Below are positions 1 to 8,422 of a DNA stretch of 14,776 nt, one piece after another. Position 1 is the stretch's first letter. Each line of letters opens with the position of its first letter. This DNA is from an uncultured Halioglobus sp. (GTDB lineage Bacteria > Pseudomonadota > Gammaproteobacteria > Pseudomonadales > Halieaceae), in NCBI GenBank assembly GCA_905480565.1, contig CAJQQW010000213.1, forward strand, positions 1-14,776, given 5' to 3'. The position numbers and the translations under genes were made by a program. The notes under the pieces were generated by a model. The model was not told the origin of the DNA and made no database searches. It saw nothing but the letters and a program-made list of their open reading frames with translations.

Positions 1-309
1 CTAACGAGCAAACCCCCTACTCCGGCACCGATAGTCGACATAGACCACATCAGCGTTGCGGAAGTCGGCGCGGAAATCCCCAACCTGTTATCGGCTGAGG
101 CGCCCCCAGCACCGAGTAGCGATGAAATTCAGCTTGCCGCGGCAGGCGCGGATATGGGCGGCTTTGCCGCTCCGGCAGCACCAGCGCCGCGAGTAGACTT
201 ATCGGCCTTGAGCGTTGAACCGCCCGGCAGCGACATTCTTGAAGAGCACCAGCGCCGCAGCAACAGCGGAAAAATCCCACCCACCGATCACCTGTCAATC
301 AAAGACTAA
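1..309 (+). CDS. C-terminal part of a proline-rich protein with ~27-residue repeats (5' end outside window)
   Basis: Frame 1 is open from the first base to a TAA at 307-309, giving 102 residues with no start in the window. I do not recognise the family. The fragment is built from at least three and a half degenerate repeats. Each has an Asp/Ser-rich lead, a hydrophobic core like D-x-x-I/L-S/Q-V/L, then Gly-Ala/Ser-Asp/Glu-Ile/Met. The core positions are I17, I43, L70 and L98 (spacing 26, 27, 28), and the glycines are G23, G49 and G76. The repeats are joined by Pro/Ala-rich linkers. The C-terminus is charged (EEHQRR) and ends in a half repeat (TDHLSIKD). Such composition suits an extended linker or binding tail; no enzyme motif or membrane segment is visible. 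It converges on the histidine kinase gene with a 17-bp gap. Coding is supported by the regular repeat and the absence of stops; the function is unknown. Confidence 0.7.
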   Translation, partial: LTSKPPTPAPIVDIDHISVAEVGAEIPNLLSAEAPPAPSSDEIQLAAAGADMGGFAAPAAPAPRVDLSALSVEPPGSDILEEHQRRSNSGKIPPTDHLSIKD

Positions 310-326
310 GCGTCCGCAGCAGCGGG

Positions 327-1712
327 CTATCCTGCCGCGACAGGCAGTTTTATACGAACCTGCAGCCCAGGATTTGCGCTACCCAACTCAACGGAGCCGA
401 AGTGATACTGCGCGATCGCCTGCACAAGACTGAGGCCAAGGCCGTGGCCTGGCAGCTCAGTTCGACTCGATTCAACGCGGTAAAATCGGCGAAAAACATT
501 TTTTCGTTCTACCACAGGGATACCGGGTCCAGAATCAGAAATGACCACGCCATGCCCCGCACTGCCAGCAGCACCGATTCGCAACTGCACCCGTATGTCG
601 CCGCCGGAAGGCGTATACTTGATAGCGTTATCCAGCACGTTGGCAAACATCTGCACTAGCAAATCAGCCTCGCCTTTGCAGAGGCCCGACTGTGGTGCAT
701 CAAGCGTCAGGTCGATATCCCGCTCCAACGCCAGCGGTTCATAAAGCTCTACGACATCATGCAATAACGCCCGCAGTTCAACGTTACTGCCATCGACCAG
801 TTGGCTACCCGATTCCAGCGCGGAGATACGCAATAGCGCGTTGAAGGACGACAGCAGATCGTCACACTCTTCAATAATCCCGTCGAGCTGAGCCGCGTCC
901 TGCCCGCTTAACCGACCCTCCAACTGGCTCAGATTATTACGCATCCGCGTCAGCGGGGTTCGCAGATCGTGAGCGATGTTGTCAGATACTCGACGAACAC
1001 CCTGCATTAATGATTCCATTTGCTCCAGCATCTGATTCATCACTTCAGCCAGCGCTCTGACGTAGCCTTTTTCACCCTCTACCTGTAAGCGCCGTTCCGG
1101 ACCACCTCTGACAATACGCGAGATATCCCTGTTAAGCAGCTCGACCCGGTTTAGTGCCCGTGCCGCACTAAAAAAACCACTACTGATACCTAGCACCAGC
1201 ATAACGCTCATTACCAGGATCAATGTCCGAAAGACGAGCTTGCCCTGCTCAACAATATCGTCATAACCGCGGGCGACAATAGCAGAATATCCGTCACCAA
1301 GCCCCAGCGGGTGAGCAAGAAACTCCACGTCGACAGATTCGCCCCAATTCTGCAAAGCCATCTCAAATCCCAGCCAGCCATCGTCAAACTCCCGGTACCG
1401 GGGAGACTGCGGCAAATCTCCAAGCACCTTCACTCCCTCACTATCCATAATCAGGTAGTAGAAGCGATTCACTGAGGGGGAACTGCGTTGATCATCTATA
1501 TATTGCTGCACGCCCGGCATCTGCTGCCCACTGTAGACCAACTGCAGTGTTTCGAGTTCATCGAGTACGCTTTCACCGAGCTCCCTGAACGAGGAGTAAC
1601 TGAAATATATATAGAGGGCCACAACGAGCATGAAGACTGTAACGCTGAGGACGGTTACATACTTTACAATGTAACGAAACGTCAGGCTGTTAACGACATC
1701 CTTTACTTGCAC
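327..1712 (-). CDS. Two-component sensor histidine kinase (HAMP-HisKA-HATPase)
   Basis: Inner-membrane sensor kinase, predicted to autophosphorylate on His and pass the phosphate to the response regulator encoded just upstream. From the chosen start it has 461 residues: TM1 about 18-37, a periplasmic sensor region of roughly 120 residues, TM2 about 161-183, HAMP about 185-238, and an H-box [12 protein letters not shown] with H248 as the likely phosphoacceptor. The C-terminal ATPase domain has the N-box ([11 protein letters not shown]), G1 (DSGPGIP), F-box ([11 protein letters not shown]) and G2 (GHGLGLSLV). Key residues look intact, so it should be active. The start is uncertain. GTG at 1712 lies 10 bp after the regulator stop; GTG at 1760 would add 16 residues, overlap the regulator by 38 bp, and has a GAGGG too close to it to act as a ribosome site. 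The signal sensed cannot be told from the sequence. Confidence 0.93.
   Translation of the reverse strand: MQVKDVVNSLTFRYIVKYVTVLSVTVFMLVVALYIYFSYSSFRELGESVLDELETLQLVYSGQQMPGVQQYIDDQRSSPSVNRFYYLIMDSEGVKVLGDLPQSPRYREFDDGWLGFEMALQNWGESVDVEFLAHPLGLGDGYSAIVARGYDDIVEQGKLVFRTLILVMSVMLVLGISSGFFSAARALNRVELLNRDISRIVRGGPERRLQVEGEKGYVRALAEVMNQMLEQMESLMQGVRRVSDNIAHDLRTPLTRMRNNLSQLEGRLSGQDAAQLDGIIEECDDLLSSFNALLRISALESGSQLVDGSNVELRALLHDVVELYEPLALERDIDLTLDAPQSGLCKGEADLLVQMFANVLDNAIKYTPSGGDIRVQLRIGAAGSAGHGVVISDSGPGIPVVERKNVFRRFYRVESSRTELPGHGLGLSLVQAIAQYHFGSVELGSANPGLQVRIKLPVAAG
332..351 (+). terminator. Possible Rho-independent terminator of the upstream plus-strand gene
   Basis: Arms CTGCC (332-336) and GGCAG (343-347) flank a 6-nt loop and are followed by TTTTAT. 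The hairpin starts 23 nt past the stop of the repeat protein and lies inside the last codons of the oppositely oriented kinase gene. The stem is only 5 bp, so this is a weak prediction. Confidence 0.35.
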
Positions 1713-1722
1713 GACAGAACGC

Positions 1723-2409
1723 TCAAGTGTCCAGTTGCGGCCCCAGCCTGTAGCCGGCACCCCTCACGGTAGTTAGCAAAGGAAACTCAAAGTTTTTGTC
1801 TATTTTCTGACGCAGCCTTGAAACATGGACATCAATAACATTCGTCTGCGGATCGAAATGATAACCCCATACGTGCTCCAGCAGCATCGCCCGGGTGACA
1901 ACCTGCCCTGCATGACGCATAAGGTACTCCAGTAATTTGTACTCTCGCGGCTGCAGAGTAATCGCAACCCTTTCACGTCGCACCTCCTGTTTGAGTAAAT
2001 TCATGGAGAGACCCTTCACCTCCAAGACGGTCTGCAGCTCGGCTTCCGGCACTACTCGACGCACCAACACGTCAAGCCGGGCCAATAGTTCAGCCATAGC
2101 GAAGGGCTTCACCAGGTAGTCATCAGCGCCACCGTGCAGTCCCTGCACCCGGTCATCAACGTCTCCCAGTGCGCTCAGGACAAGTACGGGAGTAGTATCG
2201 CCGTCAGCACGTAGCGTATTAATTAGCGTGATGCCATCCATCCTGGGCATCATACGGTCCACAACCATAACGTCATAATTACCAGCAGCCGCGGCCGCCC
2301 TGCCCTCCACCCCATCTGGAGCGTGATTGCAGTTGTGCCCTGCGGCCGTCAGCTCATTGACGATGAACTCCGCCACTTGTTTATCATCTTCCACGAGAAG
2401 AATATTCAT
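1723..2409 (-). CDS. OmpR/PhoB-family response regulator
   Basis: DNA-binding response regulator of 228 residues, the usual length for the family and first gene of the operon with the histidine kinase. The receiver domain (1-115) shows the acidic pair E7/D8-D9, phosphoacceptor D51 ([11 protein letters not shown]), S79 and the invariant K101 in DDYLVKPF. The C-terminal winged helix (about 125-225) carries [14 protein letters not shown] and the recognition region [15 protein letters not shown]. The start MNILLVEDD was preferred to a 16-residue upstream extension because it opens the receiver fold directly and has AAGGTGGGG just upstream. The gene is divergent from the RDD gene. AATTTRCAAT direct repeats in the shared intergenic region may be its own binding sites. 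The regulated genes are not evident. Confidence 0.96.
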   Translation of the reverse strand: MNILLVEDDKQVAEFIVNELTAAGHNCNHAPDGVEGRAAAAAGNYDVMVVDRMMPRMDGITLINTLRADGDTTPVLVLSALGDVDDRVQGLHGGADDYLVKPFAMAELLARLDVLVRRVVPEAELQTVLEVKGLSMNLLKQEVRRERVAITLQPREYKLLEYLMRHAGQVVTRAMLLEHVWGYHFDPQTNVIDVHVSRLRQKIDKNFEFPLLTTVRGAGYRLGPQLDT

Positions 2410-2423
2410 GCATCGCCCCACCT

Positions 2424-2469
2424 TAATTTGCAATGTAGCACGGGGTGAAAGTCGCACTCAATTTACAAT
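2424..2469. repeat. Direct-repeat pair AATTTRCAAT in the divergent promoter region
   Basis: TAATTTGCAAT (2424-2434) and CAATTTACAAT (2459-2469) are near-identical copies in the same orientation, 35 bp apart. One overlaps the candidate -10 and the other the -35 of the regulator promoter. Spacing of about 3.5 helical turns and AT-rich half sites would suit an OmpR-family regulator, but the link is inferred. Confidence 0.35.
2432..2461 (-). promoter_or_regulatory. Candidate sigma70-type promoter of the two-component operon
   Basis: On the minus strand, TTGAGT (2461-2456) and TACATT (2437-2432) are separated by 18 bp. Each matches the consensus at four of six positions. Transcription would begin near 2425, leaving a short leader that includes AAGGTGGGG before the regulator ATG. 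Confidence 0.4.
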
Positions 2470-2509
2470 TCGTTAAGGTAGCAATCCATTCTGTTTCGAA
2501 CTTTAGTGC

Positions 2510-2515
2510 TAGAAT
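2510..2515 (+). promoter_or_regulatory. -10 element TAGAAT immediately upstream of the RDD gene
   Basis: TAGAAT differs from the consensus TATAAT at one position. It ends 6 nt before the ATG at 2522, so transcription would start on or next to the start codon and give a leaderless mRNA. No good -35 is seen at 17 bp (CATTCT at 2487-2492). Confidence 0.45.
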
Positions 2516-2521
2516 CGCTGC

Positions 2522-2995
2522 ATGCCTGCTTCAAACACGCCAATGCACCCCTCACTGTTTAGACGATTGACAGCCATGCTCTACGATTCTCTGTTGATTG
2601 TCGCATTGGTATTCGTGGTGAACGGCGCTGTATTGGGTGTTATGGCTAAAATCGGCGTAGCCGAAGACCACACCTTGCGGCCATGGCAGGCCCAGATTCT
2701 GACGCTGGCCTGTATCGTTACTTTTTTTACCCTCTTCTGGATAAAGAGCGGTCAAACCCTGGGCATGCAGGCCTGGCGCATCAAGCTGGTCGATTTTGAC
2801 GGCAACGCACCTTCTGTCACGCTGGCCGTACTGCGCTGCGGTGGGGCGTTCCTCTCCGCTGCCTGCCTTGGTCTTGGCTTTCTCTGGTGCATTGTAGACC
2901 CGAACAAAAGGTACTGGCACGATTATCTGTCCCATACCGAACTAATACTACTGCCCAAAAAGGACAAAAAAACATTGGGCGGTGATGGGGCCTGA
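2522..2995 (+). CDS. RDD-family small inner-membrane protein
   Basis: A 157-residue membrane protein with three predicted transmembrane segments (about 20-41, 58-75 and 103-125). It has the RDD-domain pattern: an N-terminal FRRLTAMLYDSLLI segment (Arg and first Asp), the GQTLGMQAWRIKLVD signature in the middle, and DPNKRYWHDYLSHTELILL at the end (last Asp). The tail is Lys-rich (PKKDKK) and probably cytoplasmic. RDD proteins are poorly characterised; transport or ion-exchange roles are proposed for some, and no specific role can be assigned here. No Shine-Dalgarno sequence precedes the ATG, while a TAGAAT -10 element sits 6 nt upstream, suggesting leaderless expression. Later ATG codons (2543, 2576) also lack ribosome sites. 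It lies 123 bp upstream of pepA and may be co-transcribed with it. Confidence 0.9.
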   Translation: MPASNTPMHPSLFRRLTAMLYDSLLIVALVFVVNGAVLGVMAKIGVAEDHTLRPWQAQILTLACIVTFFTLFWIKSGQTLGMQAWRIKLVDFDGNAPSVTLAVLRCGGAFLSAACLGLGFLWCIVDPNKRYWHDYLSHTELILLPKKDKKTLGGDGA

Positions 2996-3118
2996 CTGCC
3001 GTCATCTGTTGCGGTTCAGTTTACCCGCACAGAAGAATACACTAGGACAAGGAAGGCGGTCTGTTAATCATCCGCTCCCCGGCATACTGGGTGCCACCCA
3101 CTGAATTGAGGATTTGAA

Positions 3119-4618
3119 ATGACAGCCATCACCTTTACAGCCCGTGACGTCAAGGATGCCGCAAGCGCCAAGACACAATGCGCGATCTTGCCCCTTTTCC
3201 AAGGTGAAAAGCTGTCAGGGCCAGCACTGGAGATTGATCGCGGCGCCTCCGGTGCGATCAAAGCCGCCATGGCACTGGGTGATTTCAGCGCCAAGAGAGG
3301 CCAGAGCCTCATGCTTCCCGGGAGCGGAGGCGCGAAGCGAATCCTGCTGATCGGTTGCGGCGAGGAAGACTCATTTGATCGTGCCGCAGCGCGCCGCTTC
3401 TGCCAGACGATCTGCGGCGCGCTGCGCGATAAAGCGGCGAGTGACGCGATGCTTCATCTGGCTGGACTGCACCTTCGGAAAAAAGAGATTCGATGGACGT
3501 TGAACCACCTCGCGACCCACTGCACCAGGTCGGCCTACCGCTACAGCAAGACGCTCTCCAGTCCGCCTGCCCCTTGGAAACTCAAGCGTTTAGTCGTCAA
3601 TACGGCCGGCAGTCTTGGTGCTAGTGCTGCGGCGACTGCAATGAATCAGGGGCGCGCGGTAGGCGCAGGTATCAACGATGCGCGTGAACTGGCTAACCTG
3701 CCAGGCAACGTCTGCACTCCCGCCTATCTTGCGAAACACGCGCGCAGCATGGGACGAGGCAATACCCGTCTGACGGTAAGCGTTCTGGAAGAGAAAAAAA
3801 TGCGTGAGCTCGGAATGGGGTCACTTCTGTCTGTATCGGCAGGCAGTGAACAACCGGCAAAGCTGATCGCCATGCAATATAAAGGCGCGAAAGCATCGGA
3901 AAAGCCCTATGTACTAGTCGGCAAGGGTATTACGTTTGACAGCGGCGGAATCTCACTCAAGCCCGGCGCCAAGATGGATGAGATGAAGTTTGACATGGGC
4001 GGCGCCGCCAGCGTCTTGGGCACAATGCGAGCTCTCATAGAGCTTGAACTGCCCATAAATGTAGTCGGCCTGATCGCAGCTGCAGAGAACATGCCCAGCA
4101 GCCGCGCAACGAAACCGGGCGACGTGGTAACCAGCATGTCCGGTAAAACTATCGAAATTCTAAACACTGATGCAGAGGGTCGACTGGTGCTATGTGATGC
4201 GCTCACTTTTGCCGCGCGGTACAAGCCAGCCGCGGTAATTGATATTGCAACGCTCACCGGCGCCTGTGTGGTGGCGCTGGGATCTCACGCATCTGCGCTG
4301 TTCGCTAACGACGAAACCCTGGCAGAACAGTTGTTGGACGCGGGAACAGAAGCGCACGACCGAGCCTGGCGCATGCCACTGTGGGATGAATACCAGGGAC
4401 AACTGAAGAGTAATTTCGCCGATATCGCTAATATTGGTGGCCCGGGTGGAGGCAGTATTACCGCTGCGTGCTTTCTGTCGCGCTTTGCCGAGAGTTACAA
4501 GTGGGCCCACCTTGATATTGCTGGCTCCGCCTGGAACAGCGCTCCAAAGGGCGCAACCGGCCGCCCGGTTGCACTGCTTATTCAATATCTCATGGACCGG
4601 GCGAGCAAACAGAGATGA
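3119..4618 (+). CDS. pepA: Leucyl aminopeptidase (M17 family, PepA)
   Basis: Cytoplasmic hexameric metallo-aminopeptidase that removes N-terminal residues from peptides. At 499 residues it is the normal family length. The N-terminal macro-like domain is followed by the catalytic domain. Metal and catalytic residues are all present: K269 and D274 in GKGITFDSGG, K281, D292 in KFDMGG, and D351/E353/R355 in NTDAEGR, each one position off the E. coli numbering. The start is supported by GAGGA at 3108-3112, six bases before the ATG. E. coli PepA also binds DNA (carAB control, Xer recombination); whether this copy does cannot be seen. It overlaps holC by 4 bp (ATGA), indicating one operon. A weak promoter-like TTCAGT-17 bp-TACACT lies at 3015-3043, upstream of the gene. 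Confidence 0.98.
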   Translation: MTAITFTARDVKDAASAKTQCAILPLFQGEKLSGPALEIDRGASGAIKAAMALGDFSAKRGQSLMLPGSGGAKRILLIGCGEEDSFDRAAARRFCQTICGALRDKAASDAMLHLAGLHLRKKEIRWTLNHLATHCTRSAYRYSKTLSSPPAPWKLKRLVVNTAGSLGASAAATAMNQGRAVGAGINDARELANLPGNVCTPAYLAKHARSMGRGNTRLTVSVLEEKKMRELGMGSLLSVSAGSEQPAKLIAMQYKGAKASEKPYVLVGKGITFDSGGISLKPGAKMDEMKFDMGGAASVLGTMRALIELELPINVVGLIAAAENMPSSRATKPGDVVTSMSGKTIEILNTDAEGRLVLCDALTFAARYKPAAVIDIATLTGACVVALGSHASALFANDETLAEQLLDAGTEAHDRAWRMPLWDEYQGQLKSNFADIANIGGPGGGSITAACFLSRFAESYKWAHLDIAGSAWNSAPKGATGRPVALLIQYLMDRASKQR

Positions 4619-5034
4619 CACTGGTCGGCTTTTACGTCGTGCAATCGACGCAACCTGAAGAGCGTATGCAGGTTGCGGCCAGATTGGCAGACAAAGCTTT
4701 CAGTCGCGGACACAAAATATTTATCAATGCCTCAGATGAAACTCAGGCAAAGCAACTGGATGAACTGCTGTGGAGTTTTCGCGCCAGCAGCTTCTTGCCA
4801 CACGGTTTATTCGGCCAGGAACATGCCGAGACCATTGCTATTGGCTGGGGTCAGGACCCCGATCAGCACAACGATCTTCTAATCAACCTGCAGCTGGCTA
4901 TTCCTCCTTTTTTCAGCCGCTTTGCCCGTGTCGCAGAAATCGTAACTCAGGAACCTGCCAGCCTCGACGCGCAACGGCAATCGTGGAAATTTTATCGAGA
5001 ACGGGGTTATCAGCTGGAAAAGCACGATCTTTAA
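4615..5034 (+). CDS. holC: DNA polymerase III chi subunit (HolC)
   Basis: A 139-residue clamp-loader accessory protein. In E. coli, chi pairs with psi (HolD) and binds the C-terminal tail of SSB, linking the replicase to coated single-stranded DNA. Family features seen here are the N-terminal beta-strand VGFYVVQS, the central cluster DELLWSFRASSFLPHGLFG, and the C-terminal YRERGYQLEKHDL. The ATG overlaps the pepA stop (ATGA, 4615-4618), so translation is probably coupled to pepA. No separate promoter is needed. The gene order pepA-holC-valS matches E. coli and relatives, which supports the identification of this rapidly evolving family. Confidence 0.95.
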   Translation: MTLVGFYVVQSTQPEERMQVAARLADKAFSRGHKIFINASDETQAKQLDELLWSFRASSFLPHGLFGQEHAETIAIGWGQDPDQHNDLLINLQLAIPPFFSRFARVAEIVTQEPASLDAQRQSWKFYRERGYQLEKHDL

Positions 5035-5071
5035 TCTGTTGCGGCCAATTCCGGTAAGCTTCGCGCTAACG

Positions 5072-5077
5072 TATAAT
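5072..5077 (+). promoter_or_regulatory. TATAAT -10 element of the valS promoter
   Basis: A perfect -10 hexamer lies in the holC-valS gap. The best-spaced -35 (TTCCGG, 5049-5054, 17-bp spacer) is poor. Transcription from about 5084 would give a leader of roughly 62 nt, so valS can be expressed apart from pepA-holC. Confidence 0.55.
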
Positions 5078-5093
5078 CACGTCAGGTTGCGCT

Positions 5094-5115
5094 CATGGGG
5101 CACTGCCCCGCATGA
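5094..5115 (+). promoter_or_regulatory. Hairpin and six-codon mini-ORF in the valS leader
   Basis: CATGGGGC (5094-5101) pairs with GCCC...CATG (5105-5114) across a 3-nt loop, with a small bulge in the 3' arm. The same bases read as a tiny ORF, M-G-H-C-P-A-stop (5095-5115). There are no valine codons, so classic attenuation by charged tRNA is not indicated. It may only be a leader structure. Confidence 0.35.
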
Positions 5116-5145
5116 AACCCAATAGTATTTCGGACCCATCCTTCT

Positions 5146-7911
5146 ATGGACAAGACATTTCAACCCTCAGACATCGAATCCCGCTGGTACCAAGAGTGGG
5201 AGGAGAAAGGTTATTTTTCTCCACAGGGAGGAGATGATCCCTACTGCATTATGATTCCACCGCCCAATGTAACGGGTAGCCTGCACATGGGCCATGGCTT
5301 TCAGGAGGCCATCATGGACGCGCTGATCCGATATCACCGCATGCGTGGCTGCAACACCCTGTGGCAGGTCGGTACAGACCATGCGGGAATCGCCACTCAG
5401 ATGGTCGTGGAGCGCCAACTGGAAACACAGGGAATCAATCGTCACGAGCTGGGCCGTGACAAGTTTGTCGAGAAAGTATGGGAATGGAAAGAAGAATCCG
5501 GCGGCACAATCACCCGGCAACTGCGCAGACTGGGGTCATCGCTGGATTGGTCGCGAGAGCGCTTCACCATGGATCCGGGCCTCAGTGATGCCGTGCAAGA
5601 AGTATTCATTCGTCTTTACAAAGAAGGGCTGATTTACCGTGGAAAACGTCTGGTCAACTGGGACCCGGCACTGCACACCGCGATCTCCGATCTCGAAGTC
5701 ATATCAACCGAACAGAAAGGGTACCTCTGGCACTTTCGCTACCCTCTTACCGACGGTGAGGAGCACATCGTGGTCGCCACAACCCGTCCGGAGACCATGC
5801 TGGGAGATACCGCTGTCGCTGTTCATCCTGATGACGAACGCTATGCCCACATGATCGGTCGCAAGATCAAACTGCCATTGACCGATCGGGAAATCCCGAT
5901 CATCGGTGACAACCATGTTGATCGAGAGTTCGGCAGTGGTTGCGTTAAAATTACCCCCGCACACGACTTCAACGACTATGATATGGGCACGCGGCACGGG
6001 TTGCCCATGATTAATATTTTTACTGAGGATGCATGCATCAGCGATGCCGCCCCCGAAAGATATCGCGGCATGGACCGCTTCGACGCCCGCAAAAAAATTG
6101 TAGAAGACCTTGAGTCACTCGGCCTTCTGCAAAAAACCGTGGACCACGTCATGATGGTCCCCAAGGGCGATCGCTCAAATGTCGTTATCGAACCATTCTT
6201 GACCGACCAATGGTACGTAGACGCCAAAAAACTGGCGGAACCCGCAATCAAGGCGGTTGAGGATGGCGACATTCAATTTGTACCCAGCCAATGGGAAAAC
6301 ACTTATTTTTCGTGGATGAGGGATATACAGGACTGGTGCATCAGCCGGCAACTATGGTGGGGCCACAGGATTCCGGCCTGGTATGATAATAAAGGCAATA
6401 TTTATGTCGGTGAAAGCGAAGAGGCCGTGCGCAAAGAGCATGGCCTTGCAATGGACATTGAGCTTGCGCAGGACGAGGATGTCCTCGACACCTGGTTCTC
6501 CTCGGCACTGTGGACGTTCTCAACCCTTGGCTGGCCTGAAGAAACGGAAGACCTGGCTACATTTCATCCCAGTACAGTACTTGTTACAGGCTTCGACATC
6601 ATCTTTTTTTGGGTCGCACGAATGATCATGATGACGTTGCATTTTCGCAAGGAGGTGCCCTTTCATACGGTTTACGTACACGGCCTTGTGAGGGACAATG
6701 AGGGCCAGAAAATGTCCAAGTCCAAGGGCAATGTACTGGACCCTATCGACCTTATTGATGGAATCGATCTTGAAACTCTCGTAGTCAAGCGCACCGCCGG
6801 CATGATGCAACCCCAGCTGGCTGCCCGAGTCGAGAAAATGACCCGCAAACAATTTCCCGATGGCATCGCTGCTTATGGCACCGACGCACTCAGGTATACC
6901 TATTATTCGTTAGCCTCCACCGGGCGAGACATTAAGTTCGATATCGGACGCATCGAGGGATATCGAAATTTTTGCAATAAAATCTGGAATGCCGCCCGCT
7001 ATGTGCTGTTAAATTGCGAAAACGAAGACTGCGGAGCCAACTCATCATCCACCGTACAGCTCAGCCTCGCGGACCAATGGATAATCAGCAAATTGCAGGA
7101 AACCGCAATCGAGGTAGAAAGCGCAGTTTCCAGCTATCGCTTTGATTTGGCGAGCCAGTCACTGTACGAGTTTATCTGGAATGAATACTGTGATTGGTAT
7201 CTGGAGCTTTCTAAGCCCATCCTCTGGGACGAAGACGCATCACCTGAGGCGAAACGCGGCACGCGGCAGACATTGCTGCGCGTAATGGAGAGCAGCCTGA
7301 GGTTACTGCATCCAATGATGCCTTTTATCACTGAAGAGATCTGGCAAACCATTGCCCCACTCGCGGGCTGCAGTGGCCCCACGCTGATGCTGCAAGCGTA
7401 TCCGCAGGGGAATCCGGAACTGGTAGATCCAGCCGCGTGCGCTGATATCGAGTGGCTCAAGTCGGTTATTGACGGCATTAGGAATATCCGGGGCGAGATG
7501 AATATACCCCCTTCAAAGGCAGTACCTGTATTGCTTCGAAATGGCGATAAAACCGATCGGACAAGGCTGCAGCAAAATTCGCGTTATCTGAAAAAGCTGG
7601 CTAAACTCGCCAGCGTTGATTGGTTGCCCGAGGGCGAGGAACCCTTCGCGGCGACCGCGCTCGCTGGCGACCTCGAAATTCTGGTTCCCATGGCGGACCT
7701 CATTGACAAGGCAGCAGAGATTTCGCGACTCGACCGCGAAATTCACAAGCTGCAAAGTGATATAAGCCGCCTGGGAAATAAGTTGGGCAACCAGTCCTTC
7801 GTAGATAAAGCTCCGCCGGCAGTCGTTGCCAAGGAAAAAGAGAAATTACAATCTCAGCAGCACGCCCTGGAAACGCTTGAGAAACAAAGGCAAAGAATAC
7901 AGCAGTTTTGA
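5146..7911 (+). CDS. valS: Valyl-tRNA synthetase
   Basis: Cytoplasmic class I aminoacyl-tRNA synthetase that charges tRNA-Val and edits mischarged threonine. At 921 residues it is slightly shorter than the E. coli enzyme (951). The Rossmann domain carries the HIGH signature as HMGH (47-50) after PPPNVTGSL. The CP1 editing domain includes TTRPET (212-217) and the [12 protein letters not shown] stretch. KMSKS is at 522-526. A tRNA-binding helical domain follows, then a C-terminal coiled-coil arm (about 855-921, [21 protein letters not shown]). The start [19 protein letters not shown] aligns with the usual family start even though the ribosome site is weak (no clear GGAG before the ATG). It has its own TATAAT element and leader. 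The catalytic motifs are intact and nothing suggests a second or resistant form. Confidence 0.99.
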   Translation: MDKTFQPSDIESRWYQEWEEKGYFSPQGGDDPYCIMIPPPNVTGSLHMGHGFQEAIMDALIRYHRMRGCNTLWQVGTDHAGIATQMVVERQLETQGINRHELGRDKFVEKVWEWKEESGGTITRQLRRLGSSLDWSRERFTMDPGLSDAVQEVFIRLYKEGLIYRGKRLVNWDPALHTAISDLEVISTEQKGYLWHFRYPLTDGEEHIVVATTRPETMLGDTAVAVHPDDERYAHMIGRKIKLPLTDREIPIIGDNHVDREFGSGCVKITPAHDFNDYDMGTRHGLPMINIFTEDACISDAAPERYRGMDRFDARKKIVEDLESLGLLQKTVDHVMMVPKGDRSNVVIEPFLTDQWYVDAKKLAEPAIKAVEDGDIQFVPSQWENTYFSWMRDIQDWCISRQLWWGHRIPAWYDNKGNIYVGESEEAVRKEHGLAMDIELAQDEDVLDTWFSSALWTFSTLGWPEETEDLATFHPSTVLVTGFDIIFFWVARMIMMTLHFRKEVPFHTVYVHGLVRDNEGQKMSKSKGNVLDPIDLIDGIDLETLVVKRTAGMMQPQLAARVEKMTRKQFPDGIAAYGTDALRYTYYSLASTGRDIKFDIGRIEGYRNFCNKIWNAARYVLLNCENEDCGANSSSTVQLSLADQWIISKLQETAIEVESAVSSYRFDLASQSLYEFIWNEYCDWYLELSKPILWDEDASPEAKRGTRQTLLRVMESSLRLLHPMMPFITEEIWQTIAPLAGCSGPTLMLQAYPQGNPELVDPAACADIEWLKSVIDGIRNIRGEMNIPPSKAVPVLLRNGDKTDRTRLQQNSRYLKKLAKLASVDWLPEGEEPFAATALAGDLEILVPMADLIDKAAEISRLDREIHKLQSDISRLGNKLGNQSFVDKAPPAVVAKEKEKLQSQQHALETLEKQRQRIQQF

Positions 7912-7997
7912 ACGCCGTCAGGATGAACATGTTGTGCCACCGAATATATGGCGCGAACCACGAATAAGAATAACCCGCCGATAAGTCGAGGTAGTGC

Positions 7998-8210
7998 ATG
8001 AGCGAGCGAATAAACGGTACCGTGAAATGGTTCAACAGCGCCAAGGGATTCGGCTTCATTGCCAGAGAAGAACACGAAGATGATGTGTTTGTTCATTTTC
8101 GCTCAATTCAAGGGGACGGATTCCGCACCCTGAATGAGGGGCAGGCAGTAGAATTTACGCTTGTAGAGGGCCCCAAAGGGTTTCAGGCTGAGGATGTACT
8201 TAAGTTATGA
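7998..8210 (+). CDS. CspA-family cold-shock protein
   Basis: A 70-residue single cold-shock-domain protein, the standard CspA length. It should bind single-stranded RNA/DNA in the cytoplasm and act as an RNA chaperone. RNP1 (KGFGFI, 16-21) and RNP2 (VFVHF, 30-34) are present with the aromatic residues used for stacking (W11, F12, F18, F20, F31, H33, F34). GAGG at 7988-7991 lies six bases before the ATG. It follows valS by 86 bp with no clear terminator between them, so read-through is possible. A second cold-shock gene lies 212 bp downstream, and its domain is clearly homologous. Whether the gene is cold-induced cannot be told, since no long untranslated leader is obvious. Confidence 0.97.
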   Translation: MSERINGTVKWFNSAKGFGFIAREEHEDDVFVHFRSIQGDGFRTLNEGQAVEFTLVEGPKGFQAEDVLKL

Positions 8211-8284
8211 CCACTGATACCGAATGCTTTGCGCGCGCTCCTGTTAGAAATACCATTCTTTTTGCAAGCGAAGGCAGAGGCTTG

Positions 8285-8305
8285 TAGCGATAAATATCAT
8301 CGCTA
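8285..8305. repeat. Perfect inverted repeat upstream of the membrane cold-shock gene
   Basis: TAGCGAT (8285-8291) and ATCGCTA (8299-8305) flank a 7-nt loop, 118 bp before the ATG at 8423. No T-run follows, so it does not look like a terminator of the preceding gene. It could be an operator or a structure in a long 5' leader, which cold-shock mRNAs often have. Confidence 0.4.
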
Positions 8306-8422
8306 TGCAGATTCGATAGGCTGTATTTGTTACGCGAGGCGCACAAATTGTCCCATTGGTGTTAGACTTCCCGGCTTTGATACCGCGCGGGTCTTGCACG
8401 GCCCATTATTGTGAGGAGTCCA

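Noticed and set aside
1488..1772. 94-residue plus-strand ORF overlapping the kinase and regulator genes
   Set aside because: It lies antisense to the conserved TM1 and periplasmic region of the kinase, has no ribosome site, and its composition reflects the opposite gene.
3004..3014. ATCTGTTGCGG repeated at 3004-3014 and 5034-5044, both just after a stop codon
   Set aside because: An 11-mer shared by chance is expected many times in 15 kb; it is too far from the -10 elements to be a -35.
5084..5145. T-box or leader-peptide attenuator for valS
   Set aside because: No T-box motif, no valine codons in the mini-ORF and no terminator/antiterminator pair are visible.
8212..8221. ACCACTGATA shared between the end of the soluble cold-shock gene and the interior of the membrane one
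   Set aside because: The copies are in different frames and contexts, and the length is within chance expectation; the real homology is in the protein domains.
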